From the NCBI RefSeq assembly GCF_900094625.1, contig NZ_FMAJ01000007.1, positions 248,001 to 312,000 of the forward strand: 64,000 nucleotides of DNA. Direction: 5' to 3'. Positions within the stretch are counted from its first letter, which is position 1. Each line of letters begins with the position of its first letter. The translations under genes were made by a program, and so were the position numbers. The notes beneath the pieces are model-generated. The model worked only from the letters and a program-made list of their open reading frames with translations. It had not been told where the DNA came from and made no database searches. Source of the DNA: Rhizobium aethiopicum (GTDB lineage: Bacteria; Pseudomonadota; Alphaproteobacteria; Rhizobiales; Rhizobiaceae). This document shows, in pieces, positions 54,321-64,000 of this stretch.

Positions 54321-55082
54321 TCAGTGGGTCTTGGCGGCTTCTGCCGGCGGCTCTTCGGCCGGCGCCTCGGACATCGTATCGGTGCCGTGGTCCCCGGCCG
54401 CAGGCGCTGCTTCGCTTCCGGCCTCCGGCGCTACGCCATGGCCGACGCCATCCGCCTTCTTGTTCTTCGCCGCAGCCTTCTTGTCCGCCTCGTCGCCCTT
54501 GGTAGAGGCAACGGCGACCGGATCGACACAATCCTCCGGTTCCTTGAAAGCAGCGCTGATCATCGCGATCTCGTCGGCCGGCAACTCGATGCGCTCGCCG
54601 AAGAACAGCCCGTTTTCGCTGGCTTTGCCGTCATAGTAACGGGCGGTATAGGTTTTATCGTCGAGGCCCGGAATGGTCTTGTCGGGATGCGGGATATAAA
54701 CGACGTCGGCGCCGATCGCCCGGCCGCGAATGTCCGCGCGCAGCGTGGGACCGTTCTCATCGAGCACCACCACCTGCACCAGATCCGGCTTCTGCGCGGC
54801 ATAGACGGCCTGGGCGACGCGAAGCGCGGTCCTGACCCGTGTCATGCCATCGGTCGGTTCGGTTTTGATGTATTTCCGAATCCAGACATGATCCTGCTTC
54901 CTGATCGTCACCAGGTTGACGTCGCTGCATTCGAGCCCATGGCCGCCAGCGGCGACGCCAATCAGCCTGTCCTTGCCGACATAGACTGCCGCACCACCGG
55001 AAACGCCCACCAGAAGCGCGACTCCGCCGACAATGATTGCCAATTTCCGGGAAGGCCGGAATATGCGCAGTAAGGCCTTCAC
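54321..55082 (-). CDS. Membrane-anchored protein of unknown function
   Basis: A 253-residue protein with one N-terminal transmembrane helix (LAIIVGGVALLVGVSGGAAVYVG, about residues 14-36) and a probable periplasmic domain (about 40-185) with two conserved-looking cysteines (ECSD, EDCVD). The last 60 residues are low-complexity and rich in Ala, Glu, Lys and Pro (KKAAAKNKKADG, PAEEPPAEAAK). I do not recognise a family; it may be restricted to the rhizobia. It converges with lysS and is divergent from a LysR gene 178 bp away. Confidence 0.72.
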   Translation of the reverse strand: MKALLRIFRPSRKLAIIVGGVALLVGVSGGAAVYVGKDRLIGVAAGGHGLECSDVNLVTIRKQDHVWIRKYIKTEPTDGMTRVRTALRVAQAVYAAQKPDLVQVVVLDENGPTLRADIRGRAIGADVVYIPHPDKTIPGLDDKTYTARYYDGKASENGLFFGERIELPADEIAMISAAFKEPEDCVDPVAVASTKGDEADKKAAAKNKKADGVGHGVAPEAGSEAAPAAGDHGTDTMSEAPAEEPPAEAAKTH

Positions 55083-55260
55083 GCCAACTGCTCCGCCATC
55101 TCAAACTCCAACGCAGGACAGGTGCCGAGATGCTAGGGAAATGACGTTTCGGAAAGTTTAAATGGACGCGCCGAGCTCGCCCCATTTCAGTAAAATCCCA
55201 AAAAAGGTCTGAATTTTTCGCCTGCTTGCCACGGCACATTCCGCCATGCTCTAAACGCCC

Positions 55261-56169
55261 ATGGCCTTCACGCTTCGCCAGATCCAGTATTTCGTCGCCG
55301 TCGCCGAACAAGGTTCGGTGACACGGGCGGCGCAGAACCTTTCGATCTCGCAATCCTCGGTGACGGAAGCGCTGAAAGAGCTCGAAACGGACCTCGGAGT
55401 CGCGCTCTTCGAGCGCCACCCTCGCGGGCTGACGATCACCCATAACGGCCATCAGTTTCTGCGTCACGCGACGAAGATCCTGGCGTCCGTCTCCGATGCG
55501 CGCACCAGCTTCTCAGGCCAGCAAAGTGCCCTCTCCGGCACCTTGAACATCGGCGTCACCTCGCTCGTCGCCGGTTACGTGCTCTCCGACTTGCTGGCGC
55601 GATACCGGCGCGCCTGCCCTGGGATCGAGGTCAGCGCCATCGAGGACAATGGCGGCTATCTCGAACATCTGCTGGTCGGCGGCGAGCTTGATGTCGCCGT
55701 TATGGTGATCTCCAACCTGCGCGACCGCATGGCGCTGCAGGCGGAAATCCTGGAAACCTCGCCCTATCGGCTATGGCTGCCCATGGGCCATCCTCTCGTG
55801 TCGGCCGACATCATCTCGGTCGCCGATATCGCTCGCGAACCGCTGATCATGCTGACGGTCGACGAAATCGAAGAGAACACCGGCAAGCTGCTGTCGGCGC
55901 TCGGCGCCCGCCCGCATGTCGCCTTCCGCACCCGCTCTGTCGAAGCGGTGCGCAGCCTGGTCGCGACAGGCGCCGGCGTCGCGCTCCTTCCCGATCTCGT
56001 CTATCGCCCCTGGTCGCTCGAAGGCGACCGCATCGAGAGCCGCGACGTCTCCGGCTCGCTGCCTGTCGTGCAGGTCGGCATGGTCTGGCGCAAGGGTTCC
56101 AGCCTGCCGCAGGCAGCGCGCGATTTCGTGGGCATCGCCGAAAGCATGCGCTCCGGGCGCATCCGCTAA
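55261..56169 (+). CDS. LysR-family regulator upstream of the polyamine-type transporter
   Basis: A 302-residue LysR-type regulator with helix-turn-helix TLRQIQYFVAVAEQGSVTRAAQNLSISQSSVTEALKELE (residues 4-42) and an effector domain with GTLNIGVTSLVAGYVLSDLLARY. It is encoded just before, and in the same direction as, the ABC transporter and dehydrogenase operon at 56286-61815, its probable target. A perfect 9-bp inverted repeat with a T-N11-A core begins at the last base of its stop codon, in the promoter region of that operon. Ribosome site is weak. Confidence 0.9.
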   Translation: MAFTLRQIQYFVAVAEQGSVTRAAQNLSISQSSVTEALKELETDLGVALFERHPRGLTITHNGHQFLRHATKILASVSDARTSFSGQQSALSGTLNIGVTSLVAGYVLSDLLARYRRACPGIEVSAIEDNGGYLEHLLVGGELDVAVMVISNLRDRMALQAEILETSPYRLWLPMGHPLVSADIISVADIAREPLIMLTVDEIEENTGKLLSALGARPHVAFRTRSVEAVRSLVATGAGVALLPDLVYRPWSLEGDRIESRDVSGSLPVVQVGMVWRKGSSLPQAARDFVGIAESMRSGRIR

Positions 56170-56187
56170 TATCGGAATTTCCGATAT
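56169..56187. promoter_or_regulatory. Palindromic LysR-type site before the polyamine transporter
   Basis: ATATCGGAATTTCCGATAT has perfect 9-bp arms around one base and contains T-N11-A (TCGGAATTTCCGA), the LysR box pattern. It lies 98 bp before the binding-protein start codon. Confidence 0.65.
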
Positions 56188-56285
56188 CGTCCTTCTGTTT
56201 AATGAATTTGCGAAACCGGCATTTTCGGGTCACCTTCTTAACCGGGAACGAACGGCCACTGAAGTGGCACCAAACCGGGAGACGG

Positions 56286-57449
56286 ATGATGAGGACTCTC
56301 TTGAAATCCTGCACGGCAGCGCTTGCATGTCTGAGCTTCGCGACGCAGGTGGTCGCCGCCGAACCGCTGAAAGCCTTGGGCAAGGGCGAGGGCGCCGTCA
56401 GCATCGTCGCCTGGGCCGGCTACATCGAACGCGGCGAAACCGACAAGAACTACGACTGGGTCACCGATTTCGAAAAGGAAACCGGCTGCAAGGTTTCGGT
56501 CAAGACCGCAGCCACCTCAGATGAAATGGTCTCGCTGATGAACGAGGGCGGCTTTGATCTCGTCACGGCGTCGGGTGACGCGTCGCTTCGCCTCATCGCC
56601 GGCAAGCGTGTCCAACCGATCAACACCGATCTGATCCCGAGCTTCAAGAATGTCGACGAGCGGCTGCAGAATGGCCCGTGGTACACGGTCGGCGGCATGC
56701 ATTACGGCGTGCCCTACCTTTGGGGGCCGAACGTGCTGATGTACAATACCGACGCCTTCAAGGATAAGCCGCCGACCAGCTGGGGAGTCGTCTTCGAAGA
56801 ACAGACCCTGCCCGACGGCAAGTCGAACAAGGGCCGCGTCCAGGCCTATGACGGCGCCATCTATATCGCCGACGCCGCCATGTATCTGATGGCCCACAAG
56901 CCGGATCTCGGCATCAAGGACCCCTACGAACTAACCGAAGATCAGTACAAGGCCGCCCTCGACTTGCTGCGCGGCCAGCGCAAGCTCGTCTCGCGCTACT
57001 GGCACGACGCGATGATCCAGATCGATGACTTCAAAAACGAAGGCGTCGTCGCCTCCGGTTCCTGGCCCTTCCAGGTCAACCTGCTGCAGGCCGACAAGCA
57101 GAAGATCGGCTCCACCTTCCCCGAAGAAGGCGTCACCGGCTGGGCCGATACCACCATGCTGCATGTCGACAGCGAACATCTGAACTGCGCCTATATGTGG
57201 ATGGAACATTCGCTGAAGGCCAAGGTCCAGGGTGATGCCGCCGCCTGGTTCGGCGCCGTGCCCTCCGTTCCCGCTGCCTGCAAGGGCAACGCACTGATGG
57301 GCGATACCGGCTGCGCCACCAACGGCTTCGATCACTTCGACAAGATCAAGTTCTGGAAGACCCCGGTCGCCAAATGCACGTCGCAGAGCGAATGCGTGCC
57401 CTATCACCGCTGGGTGTCGGACTATATCGGCGTGATCGGCGGTAGGTAG
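56286..57449 (+). CDS. Polyamine-type ABC transporter substrate-binding protein
   Basis: A 387-residue periplasmic binding protein of the PotD/PotF family. The signal peptide is MMRTLLKSCTAALACLSFATQVVAA. Conserved family stretches include VAWAGYIERG, FEKETGCKVSVKTAATSDEM, FDLVTASGDASLRLIAG, YGVPYLWGPNVLMYNTD and the aromatic ligand loops. It carries six cysteines in its C-terminal third, more than usual. GGGAG lies before the tandem ATGs at 56286. The ATPase and two permeases follow in the same direction, after a palindromic repeat. Putrescine or spermidine is the likely ligand given the dehydrogenase in the operon. Confidence 0.92.
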   Translation: MMRTLLKSCTAALACLSFATQVVAAEPLKALGKGEGAVSIVAWAGYIERGETDKNYDWVTDFEKETGCKVSVKTAATSDEMVSLMNEGGFDLVTASGDASLRLIAGKRVQPINTDLIPSFKNVDERLQNGPWYTVGGMHYGVPYLWGPNVLMYNTDAFKDKPPTSWGVVFEEQTLPDGKSNKGRVQAYDGAIYIADAAMYLMAHKPDLGIKDPYELTEDQYKAALDLLRGQRKLVSRYWHDAMIQIDDFKNEGVVASGSWPFQVNLLQADKQKIGSTFPEEGVTGWADTTMLHVDSEHLNCAYMWMEHSLKAKVQGDAAAWFGAVPSVPAACKGNALMGDTGCATNGFDHFDKIKFWKTPVAKCTSQSECVPYHRWVSDYIGVIGGR

Positions 57450-57458
57450 TGCGTCACA

Positions 57459-57590
57459 GCCCCTCACCCTAACCCTCTCCCGCCTGCGGGGAGATGGGAC
57501 GTGCCCGCGACAAGCTGGTAAGCGAAAGCAACGCGGCGTGTCCCCTTCTCCCCGAGCGGTGAGAAGGTGCCCGGCAGTGCAGATGACGGG
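57459..57590. repeat. Palindromic intergenic repeat, RIME-like (copy 2)
   Basis: Starts CCCCTCACCCTAACCCTCTCCC, then a hairpin CTCTCCC/GGGGAGA and a second CTTCTC/GAGAAG, the same layout as 34967-35100 but inverted relative to it. It lies within the operon between the binding-protein gene and the ATPase gene. Confidence 0.7.
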
Positions 57591-57626
57591 CTTACACGGC
57601 AGGACCTAGTTATCCCGGAGCCCCCA

Positions 57627-58609
<983 letters not shown>

Positions 58610-58613
<4 letters not shown>

Positions 58614-59572
58614 CGGCGCTCACCATGTCAGGCGGCAAGACATCGATCCTTCCGCGACGTAGCGGGTTTTTCGGCCTGATGTCGGACACCTTCTGGCGAC
58701 GCCCGAAGCTCTTGCTCTTTCTCATGCTGACGCCGCCGCTGCTCTGGCTTGGCATCATCTATATCGGCTCGCTGATCGCCCTGCTTCTGCAGAGCTTCTT
58801 CTCAATCGACGATTTTTCCGGGCTGGTGAATTACGAATTCACGCTTTCGACCTATGCCCAGCTTCTGAGCCCGACGAATTTCGACATCATCATCCGCACC
58901 GTCGTGATGGCCGCTCTCGTCACCGTCGCTTCCGCGCTGATCGCTTTCCCGATTGCCTACTATGCGGCGCGTTATGCCCATGGCAAATGGAAGGCGCTCT
59001 TCTATCTCGGCGTCATGCTTCCGCTGTGGTCGAGCTATCTCGTCAAGATCTATGCCTGGAAACTGATCCTCGCCAAAGAGGGCATCCTCACCTGGATCTT
59101 CGAAAAGCTCCATCTCTCCTGGTTGCTCGACGGCGTCCTGAACCTGCCCGTCATTGGCGGCAATTCTCTCTCGGTGAGCTACCTCGGCACCTTCATCGTC
59201 TTCGTCTATGTTTGGCTGCCCTATATGATCCTGCCGACGCAGGCGGCCCTCGAACGTGTGCCTGGCAACCTCATAGAGGCCTCGGCGGATCTCGGCGCCA
59301 CACCTCGCCAGACTTTCCGCACCGTGCTGCTGCCCTTGGCGCTGCCGGGCATCGTCGCCGGTTCGATCTTCACTTTCTCGCTGACCTTGGGCGATTACAT
59401 CATCCCGCAGATAATCGGCTCTTCCAGGCTCTTCATCGGCCAGGCTGTCTATGCTCAGCAGGGAACGGCCGGCAACGTGCCACTGGCGGCCGCTTTCTCC
59501 GTCGTGCCGATCGTTATCATGGCGCTCTATCTGTGGCTCGCCAAGAAACAGGGAGCCTTCGATGCACTCTGA
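58610..59572 (+). CDS. Polyamine-type ABC transporter permease (PotB/PotH-like)
   Basis: A 320-residue permease with six transmembrane helices (from about residue 38), the EAA-type loop [26 protein letters not shown] (about 222-247) that contacts the ATPase, and an N-terminal 30-residue cytoplasmic extension. It pairs with the next permease to form the channel. Its ATG overlaps the ATPase stop codon by 4 bp and its end overlaps the next gene by 11 bp. Confidence 0.93.
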
Positions 59573-60374
59573 CCTCAAGATAGCGCCGCTGCCCCTGAAG
59601 ATCGCCGCCGCCGTCGGACTGCTCTTCCTGCATTTGCCGATCCTGCTGATCTTCATCTATGCCTTCACCACCGAGGAGAAGAGCTATCAATGGCCGCCGC
59701 CCGGCCTGACTCTGCAATGGTTCGCCGTCGCCTGGAACCGGCCGGACGTCTGGTCGGCACTCAGCCTTTCCCTGCAGGTCGCCGTCATCGCCACCGCAAT
59801 CGCGCTGGTCCTCGGCACGCTCTGCGCGGCGGCGGTCAGCCAAACGAAGTTCTTCGGCCGCGAGGCGATCTCGCTGCTGGTCATCCTGCCGATCGCCCTT
59901 CCCGGCATCATCACCGGCATTGCGCTACGCTCGGCCTTCAGCCTTTTCGACATCCCCTTTTCGGTGTGGACTATCGTACTCGGCCACGCCACCTTCTGCG
60001 TGGTCGTCGTCTACAACAATGCCGTCGCCCGGTTCCGCCGCACCTCCGGCTCACTGATCGAGGCCTCGATGGATCTCGGCGCCGACGGCTTCCAGACTTT
60101 TCGTCATGTCATCCTGCCAAATATCGGCACCGCTCTTCTGGCCGGCGGCATGCTGGCTTTTGCCCTTTCTTTCGACGAGGTCATCGTCACCACCTTCACC
60201 GGCGGCCAGCAATCGACCTTGCCGATCTGGATGCTCGAAGAACTCATCCGCCCGCGCCAGCGGCCCGTCACCAATGTGGTGGCCATGGTCGTGGTGCTCG
60301 TCACTTTCGTGCCGATCCTGGCAGCCTATTACCTCACGCGCGACGGCGACCAGATCGCCGGCGGCGGCAAATGA
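59562..60374 (+). CDS. Polyamine-type ABC transporter permease (PotC/PotI-like)
   Basis: A 270-residue permease with six helices and the ATPase-contact loop [26 protein letters not shown] (about residues 166-191). [26 protein letters not shown] is diagnostic of PotC/PotI proteins. GGGAG lies six bases before the ATG, inside the end of the previous gene. The dehydrogenase follows after 13 bp. Confidence 0.93.
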   Translation: MHSDLKIAPLPLKIAAAVGLLFLHLPILLIFIYAFTTEEKSYQWPPPGLTLQWFAVAWNRPDVWSALSLSLQVAVIATAIALVLGTLCAAAVSQTKFFGREAISLLVILPIALPGIITGIALRSAFSLFDIPFSVWTIVLGHATFCVVVVYNNAVARFRRTSGSLIEASMDLGADGFQTFRHVILPNIGTALLAGGMLAFALSFDEVIVTTFTGGQQSTLPIWMLEELIRPRQRPVTNVVAMVVVLVTFVPILAAYYLTRDGDQIAGGGK

Positions 60375-60387
60375 CAGGGAGAACATC

Positions 60388-61815
60388 ATGGATATCCAAA
60401 TGCTGATCGGTTCCCGCTTCGAAAAAGGTACGGAGACGGAAGAGCACATCCTGAACCCGAAGACCGGCGAGACGGTGATCGACCTTCCCGAAGCCTCGCT
60501 TTCCCAGATCGATGCCGCCGTCGACGCCGCAGAAAAAGCCTTCGCGAGCTGGTCGCAGACGACGCCTTCCGAACGCTCCGGCTATCTCCTGAAGATTGCC
60601 GACGCGATCGAGAAGGATGCCACCGGTTTCGCCGCGCTGGAGGCGCTGAACTGCGGCAAGCCGATCAATTCGGTGCTGAACGACGAAATCCCGGCGATCG
60701 TCGATTGTTATCGCTTCTTCGCCGGCGCTGTGCGCAACCTGCATGGGCCTGCCGCCGGCGAATACCTGCCCGGCCACACCTCGATGATCCGCCGCGATCC
60801 GATCGGCATAGTCGGCTCGATCGCGCCGTGGAACTATCCGCTGATGATGATGGCCTGGAAGCTGGCGCCCGCGATCGCCGGCGGCAACACCGTCGTCTTC
60901 AAACCCTCGGAACAGACGCCGCTGACAGCGCTGAAGATGGCGAAGCTGCTTTCCAACATTCTTCCCGAAGGCGTCGTCAACGTCATCCTCGGCCGTGGCG
61001 AAAGCGTCGGCAATGCGCTCATCAACCATGCCAAGATCAACATGGTCTCGATAACGGGCGATGTTGCCACCGGCAAGAAGGTGCTTCAGGCCGCAGCCAA
61101 GACCGTCAAACGCACCCATCTGGAACTCGGCGGCAAGGCCCCGGTCATCGTCTTCGACGATGCCGATATCGATGCCGTCGTGTCAGGCATCCGCACCTTC
61201 GGCTATTACAATGCCGGCCAGGACTGCACCGCCGCCTGCCGCATCTATGCCGACGCCCGGGTCTACGACAATTTCGTCGCCGATCTCTCCTCTGCTGTCG
61301 CCAGCATCCGCTTCAACCAGGCTGACGATACCGAAAACGAGATCGGGCCGCTGATCTCCAGGCGCCAGCGCGACCGCGTCGAGAGCTTCGTCGCTCGCGC
61401 TTCAGAGCACAAGCACATGGAGATCACCGCGGGCGGCACTGTCTCAGGCGACAAGGGCTTCTTCTTCACTCCGACCGTCATAGCTGGCGCCCTGCAGGAC
61501 GACGAGATCGTCCGCCGCGAGGTCTTCGGGCCGGTCGTCTCGGTCACCCGCTTCTCCGATCCCGACGACGCCATCGCCTGGGCAAACGACAGCGACTACG
61601 GCCTCGCCTCCTCGGTCTGGACCAGGGATGTCGGCCGCGGCATGAAGACAGCCGCGCGCCTGCAATATGGCTGCACCTGGATCAATACGCATTTCATGCT
61701 GGTCAACGAGATGCCGCATGGCGGCCTCAAACAGTCGGGCTACGGCAAGGACATGTCCGTCTATGCGCTGGAGGATTATACCGCCGTTCGCCATGTGATG
61801 ATCAATCACGGCTGA
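60388..61815 (+). CDS. Gamma-aminobutyraldehyde dehydrogenase (ALDH superfamily)
   Basis: A 475-residue NAD-dependent aldehyde dehydrogenase. The catalytic cysteine is C280 ([13 protein letters not shown]) and the general base E246 (LELGGKAP); APWNYPLMM and [10 protein letters not shown] are the NAD-binding motifs. Length and sequence match PatD/YdcW-type aminobutyraldehyde dehydrogenase, which oxidises the aldehyde made from putrescine to GABA. It is the last gene of the polyamine-type ABC operon (13 bp after the permease), which supports this role. No putrescine aminotransferase gene is adjacent, so the first step must be encoded elsewhere. Confidence 0.9.
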   Translation: MDIQMLIGSRFEKGTETEEHILNPKTGETVIDLPEASLSQIDAAVDAAEKAFASWSQTTPSERSGYLLKIADAIEKDATGFAALEALNCGKPINSVLNDEIPAIVDCYRFFAGAVRNLHGPAAGEYLPGHTSMIRRDPIGIVGSIAPWNYPLMMMAWKLAPAIAGGNTVVFKPSEQTPLTALKMAKLLSNILPEGVVNVILGRGESVGNALINHAKINMVSITGDVATGKKVLQAAAKTVKRTHLELGGKAPVIVFDDADIDAVVSGIRTFGYYNAGQDCTAACRIYADARVYDNFVADLSSAVASIRFNQADDTENEIGPLISRRQRDRVESFVARASEHKHMEITAGGTVSGDKGFFFTPTVIAGALQDDEIVRREVFGPVVSVTRFSDPDDAIAWANDSDYGLASSVWTRDVGRGMKTAARLQYGCTWINTHFMLVNEMPHGGLKQSGYGKDMSVYALEDYTAVRHVMINHG

Positions 61816-61927
61816 CAGGCAACATAGAGGAGCCACGCCGACGGCAGCGGACACCGTCCGATTTCGCGCGAAATGGAACAATTTCCCGGTTGCCGCGTCT
61901 TTTCAGGCAAACGCAAAGGATGATGTC

Positions 61928-62101
61928 ATGCTGAAATGGGCTCTGATATTCTTCGTTATTTCCATCGTCGCCGGCTTCTTTGGCTTCTCCGGCGTCTCCG
62001 CCGCCACCGCGACCATTGCCCGCGTGCTCTTCGGTATTGCGCTGGTGATCTTCCTGATCTTCCTGGTTCTGGCGCTGATGGCCGGCCAGGCGGTCTTGTA
62101 A
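61928..62101 (+). CDS. DUF1328/UPF0391 small membrane protein
   Basis: A 57-residue hydrophobic protein ([20 protein letters not shown] start) with two transmembrane segments (about 4-22 and 31-53), matching the UPF0391 family of small inner-membrane proteins (E. coli YtjA type), often linked to envelope stress. AAAGGA is seven bases before the ATG at 61928. It stands alone 112 bp after the dehydrogenase gene. Its function is unknown. Confidence 0.85.
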   Translation: MLKWALIFFVISIVAGFFGFSGVSAATATIARVLFGIALVIFLIFLVLALMAGQAVL

Positions 62102-62137
62102 TCGGTTCCACTACCGTCGGATTGCGGACGCATGCGA

Positions 62138-62581
62138 TTACATCACGGCCCTCAGCCAGGGATGAATGCCTCTTGGCCGCCTTTTCAGAAGGTTGTCGAC
62201 CGATATCGATCCCGCGCCGGTGGCCGCCAGGACGAACATGCCACCGGCAATCGCCAGGTCCTTCTCGAAATGCAGGAGTTCGTTGTGGCTGGCAAAGTTC
62301 GTATGGAAAAGCAGGGCGGTCGCCAGACAGAAGAGCGCCAGCGCCGTGGCACCGAGACGGCCGAGGAGACCGATCGCAACGGAAGCGCCGGCTCCCAACT
62401 GAAGGGCGATGGTAGCGAGGGCTATCGGCGCTGACAGCCCCAATTTCGCGAACGTGTCGATGGTCGCCGGGAGATTTGCCGCAAGCGACCAGCCTTCATG
62501 CAAGAAGATCAACGACAGCAGGAGCCTGCCGAGGAGCAGAACAAGATCGGCCGGTCGGTACCGGCTTGCGGCGCTTTCCAT
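62138..62581 (-). CDS. DoxX family membrane protein
   Basis: A 147-residue protein with four hydrophobic helices and the DoxX pattern LLLGRLLLSLIFLHEGWSL (about residues 14-32), PIALATIALQLGAGASVAIGLLGR and a conserved HTNFASHNELLHFEKDLAIAGGMF block. I start at the second of two adjacent ATGs (62581), five bases from GGAGG. The C-terminus DNLLKRRPRGIHPWLRAVM is basic. It is one of two DoxX proteins in the window; its role is not known. Confidence 0.85.
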   Translation of the reverse strand: MESAASRYRPADLVLLLGRLLLSLIFLHEGWSLAANLPATIDTFAKLGLSAPIALATIALQLGAGASVAIGLLGRLGATALALFCLATALLFHTNFASHNELLHFEKDLAIAGGMFVLAATGAGSISVDNLLKRRPRGIHPWLRAVM

Positions 62582-62698
62582 CATTGCCTCCTGTTTCCAG
62601 GGCAGATGGTGCGCCTGCCCTGCTCCTGCGTTTATCTCCCACCCGTCCGCCCGAGGAACTGATGGCTCGGATTCTCGCGATCGCCCGGGCACGGCCTA

Positions 62699-63364
62699 TT
62701 ATAGCAGGCTCGCCCCGACATTGATCGCCAATGCCAGAATCGTCGTATTGAACAGGAACGACAGCACCGCGTGCAGCAGCGTCAGCTTGCGCATGCTGGT
62801 CGAGCTCACCGCAACATCCGCAGTCTGCGCGGCAACGCCAATGGTGAAAGAGAAATAGAGGAAGTCCCAATAGCCGGGTTCTTCGATTCCATCGGGAAAT
62901 TTGAGACCGCCCTCTTCGTTCGCCCCGCCATAATAGTAGTGGGCATAGTGGATGGTGAAAAGCGTATGCAGGAAGACCCAGGAGATCAGGATCGTCAGCA
63001 CGGCGGCACCCGCCCGTGCCAGCGCGACGTCGGGCGCCGCCTCCTTGATCGAATGAAGTTCGAGGCCGATGCCGGCGATGCTCGCAAGCGCCGCGCCGAT
63101 CGACAGAGCCAACAGAACCGTGTCGGAAAAATCGAGATCCTCGGCACGTTTGCGGATGCTATCGACCGTCGCCCGCAGCATCTTGTGCCAGCTGAGCGCG
63201 ATGAAGACGCCGGCGCTGGCATTCCATCCGAACAGCACGTTGCGGGCGCTGACGTCCCGCGAGGTCACGGCCAGGAAGACTGCCAAGCCGGCAAGGGCGG
63301 CGATGATGAAGCTTGCATGTCGGGAGGAAAGCACCGCCAGAGACGTTGTCCTTTCCTCCTCCAT
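62699..63364 (-). CDS. DUF1345 family membrane protein
   Basis: A 221-residue membrane protein with about five helices and the DUF1345 pattern WVFLHTLFTIHYAHYYYGG followed by GYWDFLYFSFTIGVAAQTADVAVSS, the latter resembling an ion-channel pore region in some annotations. GGAGGCGAAG precedes the ATG. The function of the family is not established. It is separated by 117 bp from the DoxX gene on the same strand. Confidence 0.85.
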   Translation of the reverse strand: MEEERTTSLAVLSSRHASFIIAALAGLAVFLAVTSRDVSARNVLFGWNASAGVFIALSWHKMLRATVDSIRKRAEDLDFSDTVLLALSIGAALASIAGIGLELHSIKEAAPDVALARAGAAVLTILISWVFLHTLFTIHYAHYYYGGANEEGGLKFPDGIEEPGYWDFLYFSFTIGVAAQTADVAVSSTSMRKLTLLHAVLSFLFNTTILALAINVGASLL

Positions 63365-63406
63365 CTTCGCCTCCGGCCGAATAGGTCTTTGATAACAGCA
63401 TGAAAA

Positions 63407-63436
63407 AGGCGCGGTTGCCAGTAGACCACCGCGCCT
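63407..63436 (-). terminator. Terminator after the transaldolase gene
   Basis: AGGCGCGGT and ACCGCGCCT arms (9 bp) enclose a 12-base loop, and on the minus strand TTTTT follows the stem directly, 22 bp after the stop codon. Confidence 0.82.
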
Positions 63437-63457
63437 GCGATCCTTTGCCGAACCCTA

Positions 63458-64000
63458 TCAGGCGGCGGCGAGCTGCAATTCCTTTTGCACCATAGTGCGC
63501 AGCGTCCCCAGGTCCTTGGCGAAAGCGCGGATGCCTTCGGCGAGCTTTTCGGTCGCCATCGCGTCTTCGTTCATCATCCAGCGGAAGGTCTTTTCGTCGA
63601 CGGCAATTTTCGCGGCCGGCTTGATCGTTTCAGGCGACAGCTTGCGCTCGAGTTTGCCTTGGTCGTTCGAAAGCTCGTCGAGCAGGTTCGGAGCAATGGT
63701 CAGGCGGTCGCAACCGGCCAGCGCTTCGATTTCGCCGGTGTTGCGGAAGGATGCGCCCATGACGACGGTCTTGATGTCGTTGGCTTTGTAGTAGTTGTAG
63801 ATGTCGCGGACGGACAGGACGCCTGGATCTTCCTCGGCGGTGAAATCCTTGCCCGTCGACTTCTTGTACCAGTCGAGGATACGGCCGACGAAGGGCGAAA
63901 TCAGGAAAACCTTGGCATCGGCGCAGGCGATCGCCTGTGCCTTGGAAAAGAGCAGCGTCAGATTGCAGTCGATGCCTTCCTTCTGCAGGATTTCCGCTGC
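63458..64000 (-). CDS. tal: Transaldolase (3' part only)
   Basis: The C-terminal 180 residues of a TalB-type transaldolase, which moves a three-carbon unit between sugar phosphates in the pentose phosphate pathway. The visible part begins within the barrel at [22 protein letters not shown], contains the phosphate-site [16 protein letters not shown] and the C-terminal stretch [24 protein letters not shown]. The Schiff-base lysine lies beyond the right edge. The gene starts outside the window. A terminator follows the stop codon. Confidence 0.93.
   Translation of the reverse strand, partial: AAEILQKEGIDCNLTLLFSKAQAIACADAKVFLISPFVGRILDWYKKSTGKDFTAEEDPGVLSVRDIYNYYKANDIKTVVMGASFRNTGEIEALAGCDRLTIAPNLLDELSNDQGKLERKLSPETIKPAAKIAVDEKTFRWMMNEDAMATEKLAEGIRAFAKDLGTLRTMVQKELQLAAA

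Overview
The window looks like a chromosomal segment of a Rhizobium-type alphaproteobacterium (R. leguminosarum/R. etli group). The basis is high GC coding sequence, the protein families present (bacterial aa3 oxidase subunit IV, two-domain CobW plus WD40 pair, type III ornithine/lysine decarboxylase, xylA-xylB-LacI, DUF1007-NicO) and two copies of a GC-rich palindromic intergenic repeat like the rhizobial mosaic elements. I found no transposase, phage, CRISPR, tRNA or rRNA gene. The content is ordinary core/accessory chromosome rich in transport and regulation.

Layout. 1-4.2 kb (minus): the 5' end of a transhydrogenase alpha subunit, a small aa3 oxidase subunit IV, a FeeM-like N-acyl amino acid synthase and a membrane GGDEF-EAL protein with a degenerate GGDEF motif. 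4.5-7.8 kb: a TRAP transporter whose permeases (plus) converge on the binding protein gene (minus). 8-16 kb: a class I amidotransferase-like hydrolase, a 2-hydroxyacid dehydrogenase with its LacI regulator, MarR, creatininase-like protein, a CobW GTPase with a very histidine-rich loop coupled to a WD40 protein, a GNAT and cysE. 16-31.5 kb: a GGDEF cyclase, serine hydrolase, GNATs, ornithine/lysine decarboxylase with a structured leader, LysR, a DUF1007/NicO metal exporter pair, DUF533 protein, KDPG aldolase, a CYTH-CHAD pair, VOC protein, TrhO rhodanese and a CHASE4-GGDEF-EAL protein.

31.6-45.3 kb is a sugar-use island: GH1 beta-glucosidase, Gfo/Idh/MocA oxidoreductase plus TIM-barrel isomerase, a ribose-type ABC transporter divergent from its LacI regulator across a nested palindromic operator, then LacI-xylB-xylA. 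45.5-50.2 kb: an EmrAB-type drug efflux pair divergent from a TetR gene with twin operators, followed by an AraC/GyrI-like regulator. 50.2-54.3 kb: a TerC gene behind a long hairpin that buries its ribosome binding site, then gltX and lysS. 55.2-61.8 kb: a LysR gene followed by a four-gene polyamine-type ABC transporter and an aminobutyraldehyde-type dehydrogenase. 61.9-64 kb: small membrane proteins and the 3' part of transaldolase.

Together the genes suggest a soil/plant-associated heterotroph using pentoses, glucosides, organic acids and polyamines, with sugar flux feeding the pentose phosphate and Entner-Doudoroff routes (xylAB, tal, eda). The most interesting signals are cis-regulatory: the RBS-occluding TerC leader, the junction-shaped leader and overlapping small reading frame before the ornithine/lysine decarboxylase gene, and several near-perfect operators in divergent promoters. 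I did not find a wholly new multi-gene system.
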